The notes beneath the pieces were generated by a model that was not told where the DNA came from, did no database searches, and worked only from the letters and a program-made list of their open reading frames with translations. Shown here in pieces: positions 7,029 to 14,847 of a DNA stretch of 14,926 bases (position 1 is the first letter of the stretch; the number at the start of each line of letters is the position of its first letter). This stretch comes from Lachnospiraceae bacterium. Its GTDB lineage: Bacteria > Bacillota > Clostridia > Lachnospirales > Lachnospiraceae. Location: the NCBI GenBank assembly GCA_017477805.1, contig JAFUUM010000417.1:1-14926 (forward strand), in the 5' to 3' direction. Made by a program: the position numbers and the translations under genes.

Positions 7029-8654
7029 ATGAGAAAAAAGTTATTAGCAGTACTTCTGAGTGCCACCATGGTACTGGGTCTCGCTGCATGCGGCGATACC
7101 GGTAACGGCGGCAGCACCGGCTCTAATGGCGGTGGAACGACCACAACAACAAGCGGCGGCTCCGACAACGGCGGCGCAGCAGCAATTGACACTTCCGAGC
7201 ATGTAAAGATCGTTTACATGACCACCGGTGGCGCTCCCGATCCTGCAAGCTCTCAGACCGATGAGATGCTGGAGCAGCTGAATGCGATCCTTACCGAAAA
7301 GGTAAACGCAGAGCTGGAAGTTTACTACATCGACTGGACAGATTATCTGTCTGTTTACAACCTGACTCTGGCTCAGATGGATGGTTCCGTAGACCTGGTA
7401 GGTACCGCATCTGACTGGCTGGATGCTTGGCCCAACGCAAAGAAGGGTGCATTCCGCGTTCTGACCGAAGACGAGTTAAAGACCTACGCTCCTAAGACCT
7501 GGGCAAGTGTTCCCCAGGAGCACTGGGATCTGTGCAAATACAACGGAAACATCTATCTGATGCCCGAAGATAATTATGCACAGTGGACCAACCACGGTTT
7601 CACCTATCGTCTGGACTGGGCGAAAGAAGCAGGCCTGTCTGACGGTGTAAAGAGCTGGGATGATCTGACCACTTACTTCAGATATGTGAAGAACGCTTAT
7701 CCCGATGTTATCCCCTGGGATTCCGACGGTACCCAGTACGCTACCATGGTTGGCGGATGGATCACCTCTCACTCCAACTACATCTCCATCGACGGTATCA
7801 ACTCCGGCGCTATGTGGGGATGCACCAAGGATGATATGTACACCGTATATTCTCCTTACGTAACCGATACCGATTCTCTGGTTGCTTTCGCTAAGATGAT
7901 GAAAGAATGGGATGAGATCGGCGTTTGGAAGACCGACGTACTGAACAACACCGCTTCCGATAACAGAGAAGATTACAAGATCGGCCGTGTAGCAGTAGAA
8001 CAGCACCACACCCAGACCTGGACCGACCTTTGCTCTCACAAAGACGGTTACACCATTTATGATGATCCCAATACCGAGTCCGGCTTCTTCTACTTCGGTG
8101 AAGAGACCCAGAACCTTGTAGCTCTGTCCATCACTCACGGTGCAATGGCTGTTTCCGCAGCTTCCAAGAATCCTGAGAGAGCTCTGATGGTTTACGACCT
8201 GATCAGAAACGATCCTGAGTGCTACGCTCTGTTCAACTATGGTGTTAAGGGTGTTTCCTACGACATCGACGAGAACGGCATGAGAGTTCGTCCCGCTTCC
8301 TACGACAGCTCTACCGATAACATCGCTGTAAACTACTGGTGGGGACGTAACGATGATCTCGAGATCAAAGATGCTACCATGAACTGGGATGCCATCGAGA
8401 AACTGTACGCTGAGTACGACAAGATCAAGATCGACTATCCTTACGGTCAGTTCGTTCCTGATGTTGATAATGTTAAGAGCCAGATTGAGAACATCAATGC
8501 GATCCATACCGATTACATGAAGCAGATCGCATTCGGTAAGTACACCGGTACTGCAGAAGATATCGTAGCTGAGTATCAGAATGCTCTGAAACAGGCCGGT
8601 ATCGATGATGTGACCGCAGAACTGCAGTTACAGTTCGACGCACTGTACAAGTAA
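7029..8654 (+). CDS. sugar-binding lipoprotein of ABC importer, LplA/LipO-like
   Basis: A 541-residue extracellular solute-binding protein anchored by lipid. The signal peptide MRKKLLAVLLSATMVLG ends in a lipobox LAAC, with Cys21 as the predicted lipidated residue. A Gly/Ser/Thr-rich tether follows (about 22-52) and then the bi-lobed binding fold. The C-terminal section (about 475-541) resembles the DUF3502 region of LplA/YtcQ-type proteins. A GGAGGG site (7017-7022) supports ATG 7029. It should capture oligosaccharides and hand them to the two upstream permeases. All 11 Arg codons are AGA, CGT or CGC with none CGG, unlike the neighbouring enzyme genes; this fits very high expression. The gene lies between a hairpin and a strong terminator. 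The sugar bound is not shown by sequence; galactosides are inferred from context. Confidence 0.93.
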   Translation: MRKKLLAVLLSATMVLGLAACGDTGNGGSTGSNGGGTTTTTSGGSDNGGAAAIDTSEHVKIVYMTTGGAPDPASSQTDEMLEQLNAILTEKVNAELEVYYIDWTDYLSVYNLTLAQMDGSVDLVGTASDWLDAWPNAKKGAFRVLTEDELKTYAPKTWASVPQEHWDLCKYNGNIYLMPEDNYAQWTNHGFTYRLDWAKEAGLSDGVKSWDDLTTYFRYVKNAYPDVIPWDSDGTQYATMVGGWITSHSNYISIDGINSGAMWGCTKDDMYTVYSPYVTDTDSLVAFAKMMKEWDEIGVWKTDVLNNTASDNREDYKIGRVAVEQHHTQTWTDLCSHKDGYTIYDDPNTESGFFYFGEETQNLVALSITHGAMAVSAASKNPERALMVYDLIRNDPECYALFNYGVKGVSYDIDENGMRVRPASYDSSTDNIAVNYWWGRNDDLEIKDATMNWDAIEKLYAEYDKIKIDYPYGQFVPDVDNVKSQIENINAIHTDYMKQIAFGKYTGTAEDIVAEYQNALKQAGIDDVTAELQLQFDALYK

Positions 8655-8675
8655 GTCGAAGTCTTAAGCAATCAT

Positions 8676-8703
8676 AAGGGGCGTGGAAACACGCCCCTTT
8701 TTT
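8676..8703 (+). terminator. strong intrinsic terminator after the binding-protein gene
   Basis: GGGGCGTG (8678-8685), loop GAAA, CACGCCCC (8690-8697) form a perfect 8-bp GC-rich stem, extended by two A-T pairs and followed by six T residues. It begins 21 nt after the stop. Only 30 nt separate it from the next gene, and no promoter is visible there, so partial read-through probably feeds the galactosidase genes. Confidence 0.9.
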
Positions 8704-8733
8704 ACCGAAAATATTTGGAAAAACAGGTAGTTT

Positions 8734-11151
8734 ATGGAACTTTTTCTGGAGAAAAAAGGAAAATTTATCAACCGCGAAGTGGAAGATGGTTACGATACCC
8801 ACTTGGATGACAGCTCCTGGCAGGATGTGAGACTGCCTCACGATTGGGCGGTGGAAAACCCCTTCGATGAAGCAAATTCAAGCGGTACCGGGTATCTTCC
8901 CGGTGGGATCGGCTGGTATCGGATCCCCTTCGATGTGCCGGCATCGGCCGAAGGTGATGAAGTTTCCCTTTGTTTCCAAGGAGTTTACAAACATTGTCAG
9001 GTCTGGGTCAATAACTATTATCTGGGATCCTGGGCCAACGGATATACCGCATTTTCTTTTGATGTGACCCATGCTCTTCGATATGGGGAGAAAAACCTTT
9101 TGGCTGTTCGGATCTGCCATGAGGACCTTGCTGATTCCAGATGGTATACGGGTTCCGGTATTGAACGGCCGGTGAGTCTCAGATTTGTACCCAAATGCCA
9201 TATGGATGAGGACGAGTTGATCTGGAAGCCGGAGGTGGATGAGAACGATCCGGCGGGAACCGTAGGGACCGTTTCCGTTACCATCGAAAACAAGGATGAC
9301 AGAGACCGGGATCTTGCGGTGGAGGTTCTTCTGAACGGAGAAAATGCCCTTCGGAATGACGAAAAAGAACAGATGCCGGCAGTGGAGACCCACGTGGCAG
9401 CAGGAGATATCAGTATCCTGGAACTGACAGCGGTTCCCGGCGCGGTCAAATTATGGAGCCCCGAGCATCCGAACCTGTATGATCTGACAGTGAGATTAAG
9501 GGATGCGAAGACCGGAGAATGCCTGCAGGAGATCAGCCGAAAGGTGGGCTTTTTGTCTGCCCGGTTTGATGCCGATGAAGGGTTTTTCTGTAACGGCGAC
9601 AGCATGAAATTAAAGGGCGTCTGTCTTCATGAAGATGCGGGAAGCTTTGGCAATGCAGTTCCCGCCAATGTCTGGAGAAGACGGCTCCTGAAACTGAAAG
9701 AGATGGGCTGCAACACCATCCGTATGAGCCACAATCCCCATGAGGAAGCATTATATGCCCTTTGCGATGAACTTGGATTTTTCGTGGTGGATGAAGTTTT
9801 TGATGAATGGGAAGGCCCCAAGAACAAATGGTGGCAGGGGCACAACGTATATCCGCCCAAAAGACAGGGATATTACCTGGACTATCCCGCCTGGCATGAA
9901 AAGGATGTGGAATCCTTTGTGAAAGCGGGCAGAAAACACACCAGCGTGATCTTATGGAGCATCGGGAACGAGATCGATTATCCCAACGATCCCTATGCCC
10001 ATGAGAGTTTTCAGACCATGACCGGCAATAATGATGCCGGAAAACCGGAGCAGGAACGGATGTACGATCCGGAACGCCCCAACGCAAGACGTCTTGTCAC
10101 CCTTGCGACGCAGCTGACGGCGCTGGTAAAGAGGTACGATACTACCAGGCCTGTGAGCCTTGCTTCCGCCTTTCCGGAATTATCTTCCCATACCGGTCTT
10201 TTCGAGCCGTTGGATGTGATCGGATATAACTACAAAGAGCAGTTTTATGAGGAAGATCACAAGCGTTTTCCGGACAAGCCCATCTTCGGAAGCGAGAACG
10301 GACATGATTATGCTGCCTGGAGGGCAGTAACGGACAATGATTACATCGCCGGACAGTGCCTCTGGACAGGCATTGATTATCTCGGGGAGACTCATGGATG
10401 GCCGGAACACGGCAGTAAGGCCGGTCATATGACCACCGCCGGCTGGGAAAAACCGGATTTTTATTTTCGGAAGAGCCTTTGGACCGGAAAACCCATGGTG
10501 AAACTGGCCACCTGGATCCCGGGAAAATGGGATTGGATGGAGTTTCGGAGTTTTTCGTGGAATTATGCACCGGGACAGCTGGTTACCGTAGAAGCCTACA
10601 GTAACTGCACCGCGGTGGAACTGTTTTTGAACGAGAAAAGCCTTGGGGTTCGAGAGCGGAACGAAAAAGGGATGTTTTCCTGGGAAGTTCCCTTTGAAGA
10701 GGGAGAACTCAGGGCTGTAGTACAAGGACTTCCGGATGTGACGGACCGGATCTGTACCGCAGGCACACCCTGCAGCATCCGCTTAACGGATGAAGACAGC
10801 ATCATGGAACAGGGAAAGAGCAGCGCAGAACGGACGGGATTTATCGCAGGCGGTTGTTCTTACCGCCAGATCAAGGCACAGCTTTTGGATGCACAGGGAA
10901 GAATTTGCAGCGGCGGCGAGGACCTTTTGCGGATCAAGGTGGAAGGTGCCGGGGAATTTGCCCATGCGGATAACGGAAACATGGCAGATACCACAGCGTT
11001 TACGTCTGCACAGCGAAGATGTTTCCATGGAGAATTGATGATCTATCTGCGAAGCACGGAAGAGGCCGGTGAGTGTAAACTGACGGTCAGTGCGGATCAC
11101 ATGAAAGAAGAGACGCTACTGCTGAGAGCGGCAGAGTGTACTAAAGAATGA
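8734..11151 (+). CDS. GH2 family glycosidase, probable beta-galactosidase
   Basis: An 805-residue glycosidase with no signal peptide, so cytoplasmic. Domain order: sugar-binding jelly roll (about 10-155, with LPHDWAVE and GGIGWYR), an Ig-like domain (about 165-270), a catalytic TIM barrel (about 275-565), a DUF4982-like Ig domain (about 600-665), and a C-terminal GH2 domain (about 710-795). The acid/base is Glu413 in WSIGNEID and the nucleophile is Glu521 in FGSENGHD; NTIRMSHNPH is also typical. The start is fixed by an in-frame TAG six bases upstream (8728-8730); the ribosome site is weak (CAGG). It probably removes terminal beta-galactose from imported oligosaccharides. GH2 also holds glucuronidases and mannosidases; the DUF4982 domain and the GH35 neighbour favour galactosidase. 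The next gene starts 22 nt downstream. Confidence 0.92.
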   Translation: MELFLEKKGKFINREVEDGYDTHLDDSSWQDVRLPHDWAVENPFDEANSSGTGYLPGGIGWYRIPFDVPASAEGDEVSLCFQGVYKHCQVWVNNYYLGSWANGYTAFSFDVTHALRYGEKNLLAVRICHEDLADSRWYTGSGIERPVSLRFVPKCHMDEDELIWKPEVDENDPAGTVGTVSVTIENKDDRDRDLAVEVLLNGENALRNDEKEQMPAVETHVAAGDISILELTAVPGAVKLWSPEHPNLYDLTVRLRDAKTGECLQEISRKVGFLSARFDADEGFFCNGDSMKLKGVCLHEDAGSFGNAVPANVWRRRLLKLKEMGCNTIRMSHNPHEEALYALCDELGFFVVDEVFDEWEGPKNKWWQGHNVYPPKRQGYYLDYPAWHEKDVESFVKAGRKHTSVILWSIGNEIDYPNDPYAHESFQTMTGNNDAGKPEQERMYDPERPNARRLVTLATQLTALVKRYDTTRPVSLASAFPELSSHTGLFEPLDVIGYNYKEQFYEEDHKRFPDKPIFGSENGHDYAAWRAVTDNDYIAGQCLWTGIDYLGETHGWPEHGSKAGHMTTAGWEKPDFYFRKSLWTGKPMVKLATWIPGKWDWMEFRSFSWNYAPGQLVTVEAYSNCTAVELFLNEKSLGVRERNEKGMFSWEVPFEEGELRAVVQGLPDVTDRICTAGTPCSIRLTDEDSIMEQGKSSAERTGFIAGGCSYRQIKAQLLDAQGRICSGGEDLLRIKVEGAGEFAHADNGNMADTTAFTSAQRRCFHGELMIYLRSTEEAGECKLTVSADHMKEETLLLRAAECTKE

Positions 11152-11173
11152 ATGACGAGGAGATAGGGGAAAT

Positions 11174-12952
11174 ATGAAGGGAATCGAGATCAAAGAGAAG
11201 TTTTATCTGGATGGAAAACCGTTTCAGCTGATATCCGGCGCGATCCATTATTTTCGCGTGGTACCGGAATACTGGCAGGACCGCCTGGAAAAACTGAAAG
11301 CAATGGGCTGCAACACTGTGGAGACCTATATTCCCTGGAACCTGCATGAACCGCGGCGGGGAGAGGTTTCTTTTGAAGGAAGGCTGGATCTTGGCAAATT
11401 TATCAAAACGGCCCAGGATCTCGGACTTTACGTGATCCTCAGACCTTCACCCTACATCTGTGCAGAGTGGGAGTTCGGAGGCTTCCCCGCCTGGCTTATG
11501 GCGGAAGACGGCATGAAGCTTCGCTGCAGTTATAAGCCCTTCCAGGATGCTGTAAAAGCTTATTACGAAAAACTGATCCCCTATATCGCTAAGTTCCAGA
11601 TCGATGCCGGCGGCCCTGTGATCATGATGCAGGTGGAAAACGAATACGGTTATTACGGCAACGATCACAGCTACATGGAGTGGATGACAAAACTGATGCG
11701 GGATCTTGGGGTAACGGTTCCTCTGTTTACCTCCGACGGCCCCTATGATGAGTCCTTTAAGTGCGGTAAGACCCTGGATCTTCTTCAGACCGGAAACTTC
11801 GGTTCCAGAGCGGAAGAGCGGTTTGAGTTCATGAGCAAGTACGTGGACGGACCCCTGTCCTGTATGGAGTTCTGGCTGGGCTGGTTTGATAACTGGGGTG
11901 GCGGCGGTCATCATGTCACCAGTGCCGAACAGAATACCAAGGATCTGGCGTATATGCTGGATCACGGCAACGTCAACATTTACATGTTCATCGGCGGCAC
12001 CAACTTCGGATTTATGAACGGTTCCAATTACTACGGGGAACTGACGCCCGATGTGACCAGTTACGATTACGATGCGGTGCTGACGGAAGACGGTCAGATC
12101 ACCGAGAAATATAAAGCCTTCCAGGCCGAGATCGGAAAGCGTTATGAACTTCCGAAGGTGGAACTTTCCACAGAGATCAAACGGAAAGCTTTCGGAACCT
12201 GTAAGCCCGTTTCCACAGCACTTTTGTGGGACACTCTGGAGGATATGGCAAAACCCGTATCTTCCGTATATCCCATTTCCATGGAACGCATCGGCCAGTC
12301 CTACGGTTATACGCTGTATCGTACAAAACTGGAAGAATTTGATGAGGTCCATAACATCTATTTAAAGGATGCTGCGGACAGAGCCAAGATCTATGTGGAC
12401 GGCAGCGAAGCAGCGACCCTGTATGATACGGAGTTAAAGCTTCCGAAAGAGCTTAATGAAAAGATCATGCTGAAGGATCACCGTCTGGAGATCCTGACGG
12501 AGAACATGGGCCGCGTAAACTTCGGCCCCTTTATGGAAAACCAGAGAAAGGGTATCGACGGATCCGTTGTGATCAATACCCATCAGGTATATCATTATGA
12601 CATTTTTGCTCTGCCGCTGGATGAGGATCAGCTTGCAAAGATTCGTTTTGGAGTGGCAGCAGAAAAGGCCCTGGAAGGTCCCGGTTTCTATCGCTTCGAA
12701 CTGGAAGTAGACGAGCCTGCGGACACCTTTGTAGACATGAAGGATTGGGGAAAGGGCTGCGTCTTCGTAAACGGCTTTAACCTCGGACGTTTTTGGGAGG
12801 TTGGCCCCCAGGAGACCTTATATCTGCCCGGCCCGCTTCTCAAAAAAGGGAAAAATGATATCATCGTTTTTGAGACGGAAGGAAAGATGCCGGGAACCCT
12901 TACATTCACGGACACCCCGAAATTAGGACCCGTACTTGTACAGGAAGTGTAA
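11174..12952 (+). CDS. GH35 family beta-galactosidase
   Basis: A 592-residue retaining beta-galactosidase without signal peptide, hence intracellular. The TIM barrel fills about residues 1-325. It contains SGAIHYFRV, NTVETYIPWNLHEP, RPSPYICAEWEFGG, the acid/base Glu157 in QVENEYG, the nucleophile Glu232 in CMEFWLGW, and GGTNFGF. Beta-sandwich domains follow, ending with a jelly roll holding GKGCVFVNGFNLGRFW. Length and layout resemble the compact intracellular BgaC-type enzymes of Firmicutes, some of which prefer beta-1,3-linked galactose; that preference is inference here. ATG 11174 has GAGGAG 11 nt upstream and a closer AGGGG. It lies 22 nt after the GH2 gene and 1 nt before the repressor ORF, so all three are almost surely one transcript. 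Two unrelated galactosidase families suggest more than one linkage type is processed. Confidence 0.95.
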   Translation: MKGIEIKEKFYLDGKPFQLISGAIHYFRVVPEYWQDRLEKLKAMGCNTVETYIPWNLHEPRRGEVSFEGRLDLGKFIKTAQDLGLYVILRPSPYICAEWEFGGFPAWLMAEDGMKLRCSYKPFQDAVKAYYEKLIPYIAKFQIDAGGPVIMMQVENEYGYYGNDHSYMEWMTKLMRDLGVTVPLFTSDGPYDESFKCGKTLDLLQTGNFGSRAEERFEFMSKYVDGPLSCMEFWLGWFDNWGGGGHHVTSAEQNTKDLAYMLDHGNVNIYMFIGGTNFGFMNGSNYYGELTPDVTSYDYDAVLTEDGQITEKYKAFQAEIGKRYELPKVELSTEIKRKAFGTCKPVSTALLWDTLEDMAKPVSSVYPISMERIGQSYGYTLYRTKLEEFDEVHNIYLKDAADRAKIYVDGSEAATLYDTELKLPKELNEKIMLKDHRLEILTENMGRVNFGPFMENQRKGIDGSVVINTHQVYHYDIFALPLDEDQLAKIRFGVAAEKALEGPGFYRFELEVDEPADTFVDMKDWGKGCVFVNGFNLGRFWEVGPQETLYLPGPLLKKGKNDIIVFETEGKMPGTLTFTDTPKLGPVLVQEV

Positions 12953-12953
12953 T

Positions 12954-14006
12954 ATGGAACGAAAGATCACAATCTATACAATCGCAAAAGAGGCGGAAGT
13001 GTCTCCGGCAACGGTATCGAGGGTACTGAACAACAGTGCCAATGTCAGCACGGAGAAACGCCAGAAGATCGAGCATCTGATCCGGAAGTACAATTTCAGT
13101 CCAAGCGCGCTGGCAAGGGGCCTTACGGAACCCCGCCGGAAGGTTATCGGACTGATCGCGGCAGATGTGAGAAACCCTTTCTATGCAGAGCTTTACGTCA
13201 GCTGTGAGATCGCAGCGGCCAAGAAAGACTATTCCATCATGCTCATCAATACCTTTGGTAAGGTAGAGGTGGAAAAGCAGGCATTTACAAAGCTGATGGA
13301 GCAGAGGGTGGACGGCATCATTCACCTGGGCGGCGTGGCCGATGATGAGGTGACGGATCACAGCTATGTGAAACTTCTGGAAAAACTCCCGTCTTCCGTG
13401 CCCTATGTAACCACAGGTAAGTTCGACGGTATTGATTGCTATCAGGTACAGATCGACGAAGCCAAGGCCCTGGATCTTCTCATGAAGCACCTTTCCCAGA
13501 ACGGCAAACACAGAGTTGCGCTGCTGGGCGGCCGTAACAACGTGGTCTCCACCAGGATCAAATACGAGAGATTTCTAGAAAAGGGTGAAGCCATGGGCTT
13601 TTCCATGGATCCAGATTACCTGGAGAACTGGGGGTACTACACCATCCCCAAAGGTGAAGAAACCATGGACGCTCTTTTCGATAAGCTGAAAAAGAAGCGG
13701 AAACCCCTTCCCGAAGCGGTCATCGGCATTAATGACAGTACGGCCATCGGAGCCTGCGAGAGCATTACCAAACATGGACTTCGGATTCCGGAGGACATTT
13801 CCGTGGTAGGTTATGATAATATATACATGACCCAGATCGTGGAGCCCAATCTTACCACCGTGGATTACAATTTTGTTTCCTTTGGACAAAAGCTGGTGGA
13901 TACGGTGATTGACAGTTTAGATGGCAAGGAGCCTGTGAGAAAACGGCTTGTCCATCCAACACTCGTGGTAAGAAGATCCAGTGACTCCGAACGATCCGGT
14001 TCATAA
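12954..14006 (+). CDS. LacI-family transcriptional regulator
   Basis: A 350-residue LacI/GalR-type repressor. The N-terminal helix-turn-helix covers about residues 5-27 (YTIAKEAEVSPATVSRVLNN). The hinge helix SPSALARGL (49-57) carries the Leu57 expected to enter the minor groove at the operator centre. A periplasmic-binding-like effector domain starts at about 62 (VIGLIAADVRNPFYAE) and runs to the end. I chose ATG 12954, with AGGAAG 6 nt upstream; an upstream in-frame TTG at 12936 lies inside the GH35 gene and is unlikely. It starts 1 nt after the GH35 stop. It probably binds O1 and/or O2 before the importer genes and is released by a sugar derived from the imported galactoside. As the last sugar gene of the operon it would repress its own synthesis. 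Target and effector are inferred. Confidence 0.94.
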   Translation: MERKITIYTIAKEAEVSPATVSRVLNNSANVSTEKRQKIEHLIRKYNFSPSALARGLTEPRRKVIGLIAADVRNPFYAELYVSCEIAAAKKDYSIMLINTFGKVEVEKQAFTKLMEQRVDGIIHLGGVADDEVTDHSYVKLLEKLPSSVPYVTTGKFDGIDCYQVQIDEAKALDLLMKHLSQNGKHRVALLGGRNNVVSTRIKYERFLEKGEAMGFSMDPDYLENWGYYTIPKGEETMDALFDKLKKKRKPLPEAVIGINDSTAIGACESITKHGLRIPEDISVVGYDNIYMTQIVEPNLTTVDYNFVSFGQKLVDTVIDSLDGKEPVRKRLVHPTLVVRRSSDSERSGS

Positions 14007-14037
14007 CCAGAAACGGACAGTAAAGGAGATTAGGTCT

Positions 14038-14736
14038 ATGCAGAAGATCGGGATCATCGGTGCGATGGATATCGAAGTGAACACTTTAAAGGAACTCATC
14101 CGGACGGAAAAAGAGGTAACAAAAGCCGGAATGACATTCTGTGAAGGTGTGCTGGAAGGGAAAAACGTTGTGGTTGTTAAGTGCGGTGTGGGCAAAGTCA
14201 ACGCCGCCATGTGTGTACAGATCCTTGTGGATCTCTTTGACGTGACACATGTCTTAAACACCGGAGTGGCAGGTTCTCTGAACACAAAACTGGATATCGG
14301 AGACATCCTTGTATCTACGGATGCGGTGATCCACGATATGGATGTTACGGCTCTTGGGTATAAACCCGGACAAAATCCCGATTTTGAAAATGTGGAGTTT
14401 AAAGCCGACAGCGCCATGGCCAGATGTGCCATGACCGCCTGCAAGGCAGTCAATCCCGATATTTCCGTTATGGAAGGCAGGGTTGTCAGTGGTGACATTT
14501 TCGTAAACAGCGCGGAGTTAAAGGACCGCCTTGTTTCCGAGTTCCACGGAGACTGTGCTGAGATGGAGGGAGCTTCCATCGCCCAGGCGGCCTGGCTCAA
14601 CGGTTTGCCCTTCCTGATCCTTCGGGCGATCTCGGACAAGGCGGACAATTCCTCTCATATGGATTATCCCACCTTCGAAAAGAAGGCGGCAGAACACTGT
14701 GCAAGACTGGTACAGGAGTTCGTAAGGACATTTTGA
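14038..14736 (+). CDS. mtnN: 5'-methylthioadenosine/S-adenosylhomocysteine nucleosidase
   Basis: A 232-residue cytoplasmic nucleosidase (Pfs/MtnN), the same length as the E. coli enzyme. It splits adenine from methylthioadenosine and S-adenosylhomocysteine, recycling by-products of SAM-dependent reactions and supplying S-ribosylhomocysteine. The N-terminus KIGIIGAMDIEV carries Glu13, EMEG carries Glu177, and ISDKAD carries Asp200. These match the E. coli catalytic set Glu12, Glu174, Asp197. GVAGSL is also typical. ATG 14038 has AAGGAG (14023-14028) upstream; an in-frame GTG at 13981 overlaps the repressor gene and lacks family similarity. It lies 31 nt after the repressor stop with no terminator between, so it may share the sugar transcript although its function is housekeeping. 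It ends at tandem hairpins. Confidence 0.96.
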   Translation: MQKIGIIGAMDIEVNTLKELIRTEKEVTKAGMTFCEGVLEGKNVVVVKCGVGKVNAAMCVQILVDLFDVTHVLNTGVAGSLNTKLDIGDILVSTDAVIHDMDVTALGYKPGQNPDFENVEFKADSAMARCAMTACKAVNPDISVMEGRVVSGDIFVNSAELKDRLVSEFHGDCAEMEGASIAQAAWLNGLPFLILRAISDKADNSSHMDYPTFEKKAAEHCARLVQEFVRTF

Positions 14737-14749
14737 CCTGATTGTATTA

Positions 14750-14783
14750 GGGAGAAAAAAGAATCTATATTCTTTTTTCTCCC
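14750..14783 (+). terminator. A/T-rich 14-bp hairpin after mtnN
   Basis: GGGAGAAAAAAGAA (14750-14763) pairs perfectly with TTCTTTTTTCTCCC (14770-14783) around TCTATA. It begins 13 nt after the mtnN stop. The T-run is inside the 3' arm and not after it, so alone it may be an inefficient terminator or a 3'-end protector, acting with the hairpin just downstream. Confidence 0.6.
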
Positions 14784-14797
14784 TGCAGACTGGAGAC

Positions 14798-14835
14798 AAA
14801 CCGGTTTTGGTATTCAATCCAAAACCGGTTTTCTT
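14798..14835 (+). terminator. intrinsic terminator, second hairpin after mtnN
   Basis: AAACCGGTTTTGG (14798-14810) pairs perfectly with CCAAAACCGGTTT (14819-14831), loop TATTCAAT, followed by a T-rich tail TTTTCTTTGTTC. This is the better terminator of the pair for + strand transcripts. On the - strand the tail is only weakly T-rich, so two-way use is possible but less supported. Confidence 0.75.
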
Positions 14836-14847
14836 TGTTCTGCGCCG

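Noticed and set aside
7476..8507. 343-codon open frame on the - strand
   Set aside because: It is opposite the binding-protein gene. The strongly biased codon use there removes stop codons from the opposite frame; the product is unusually rich in Val and Ile and matches no family I know.
11447..12352. 301-codon open frame on the - strand
   Set aside because: It lies opposite the catalytic half of the GH35 gene, where the active-site motifs are intact on the + strand.
12936..12953. TTG start giving a longer LacI protein
   Set aside because: It lies inside the GH35 gene. ATG 12954 has a well-spaced AGGAAG and puts the helix-turn-helix at the usual distance from the N-terminus.
13981..14037. 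GTG start giving a longer MtnN protein
   Set aside because: It overlaps the repressor gene. ATG 14038 has a good ribosome site and gives the standard 232-residue length with Glu13 in place.
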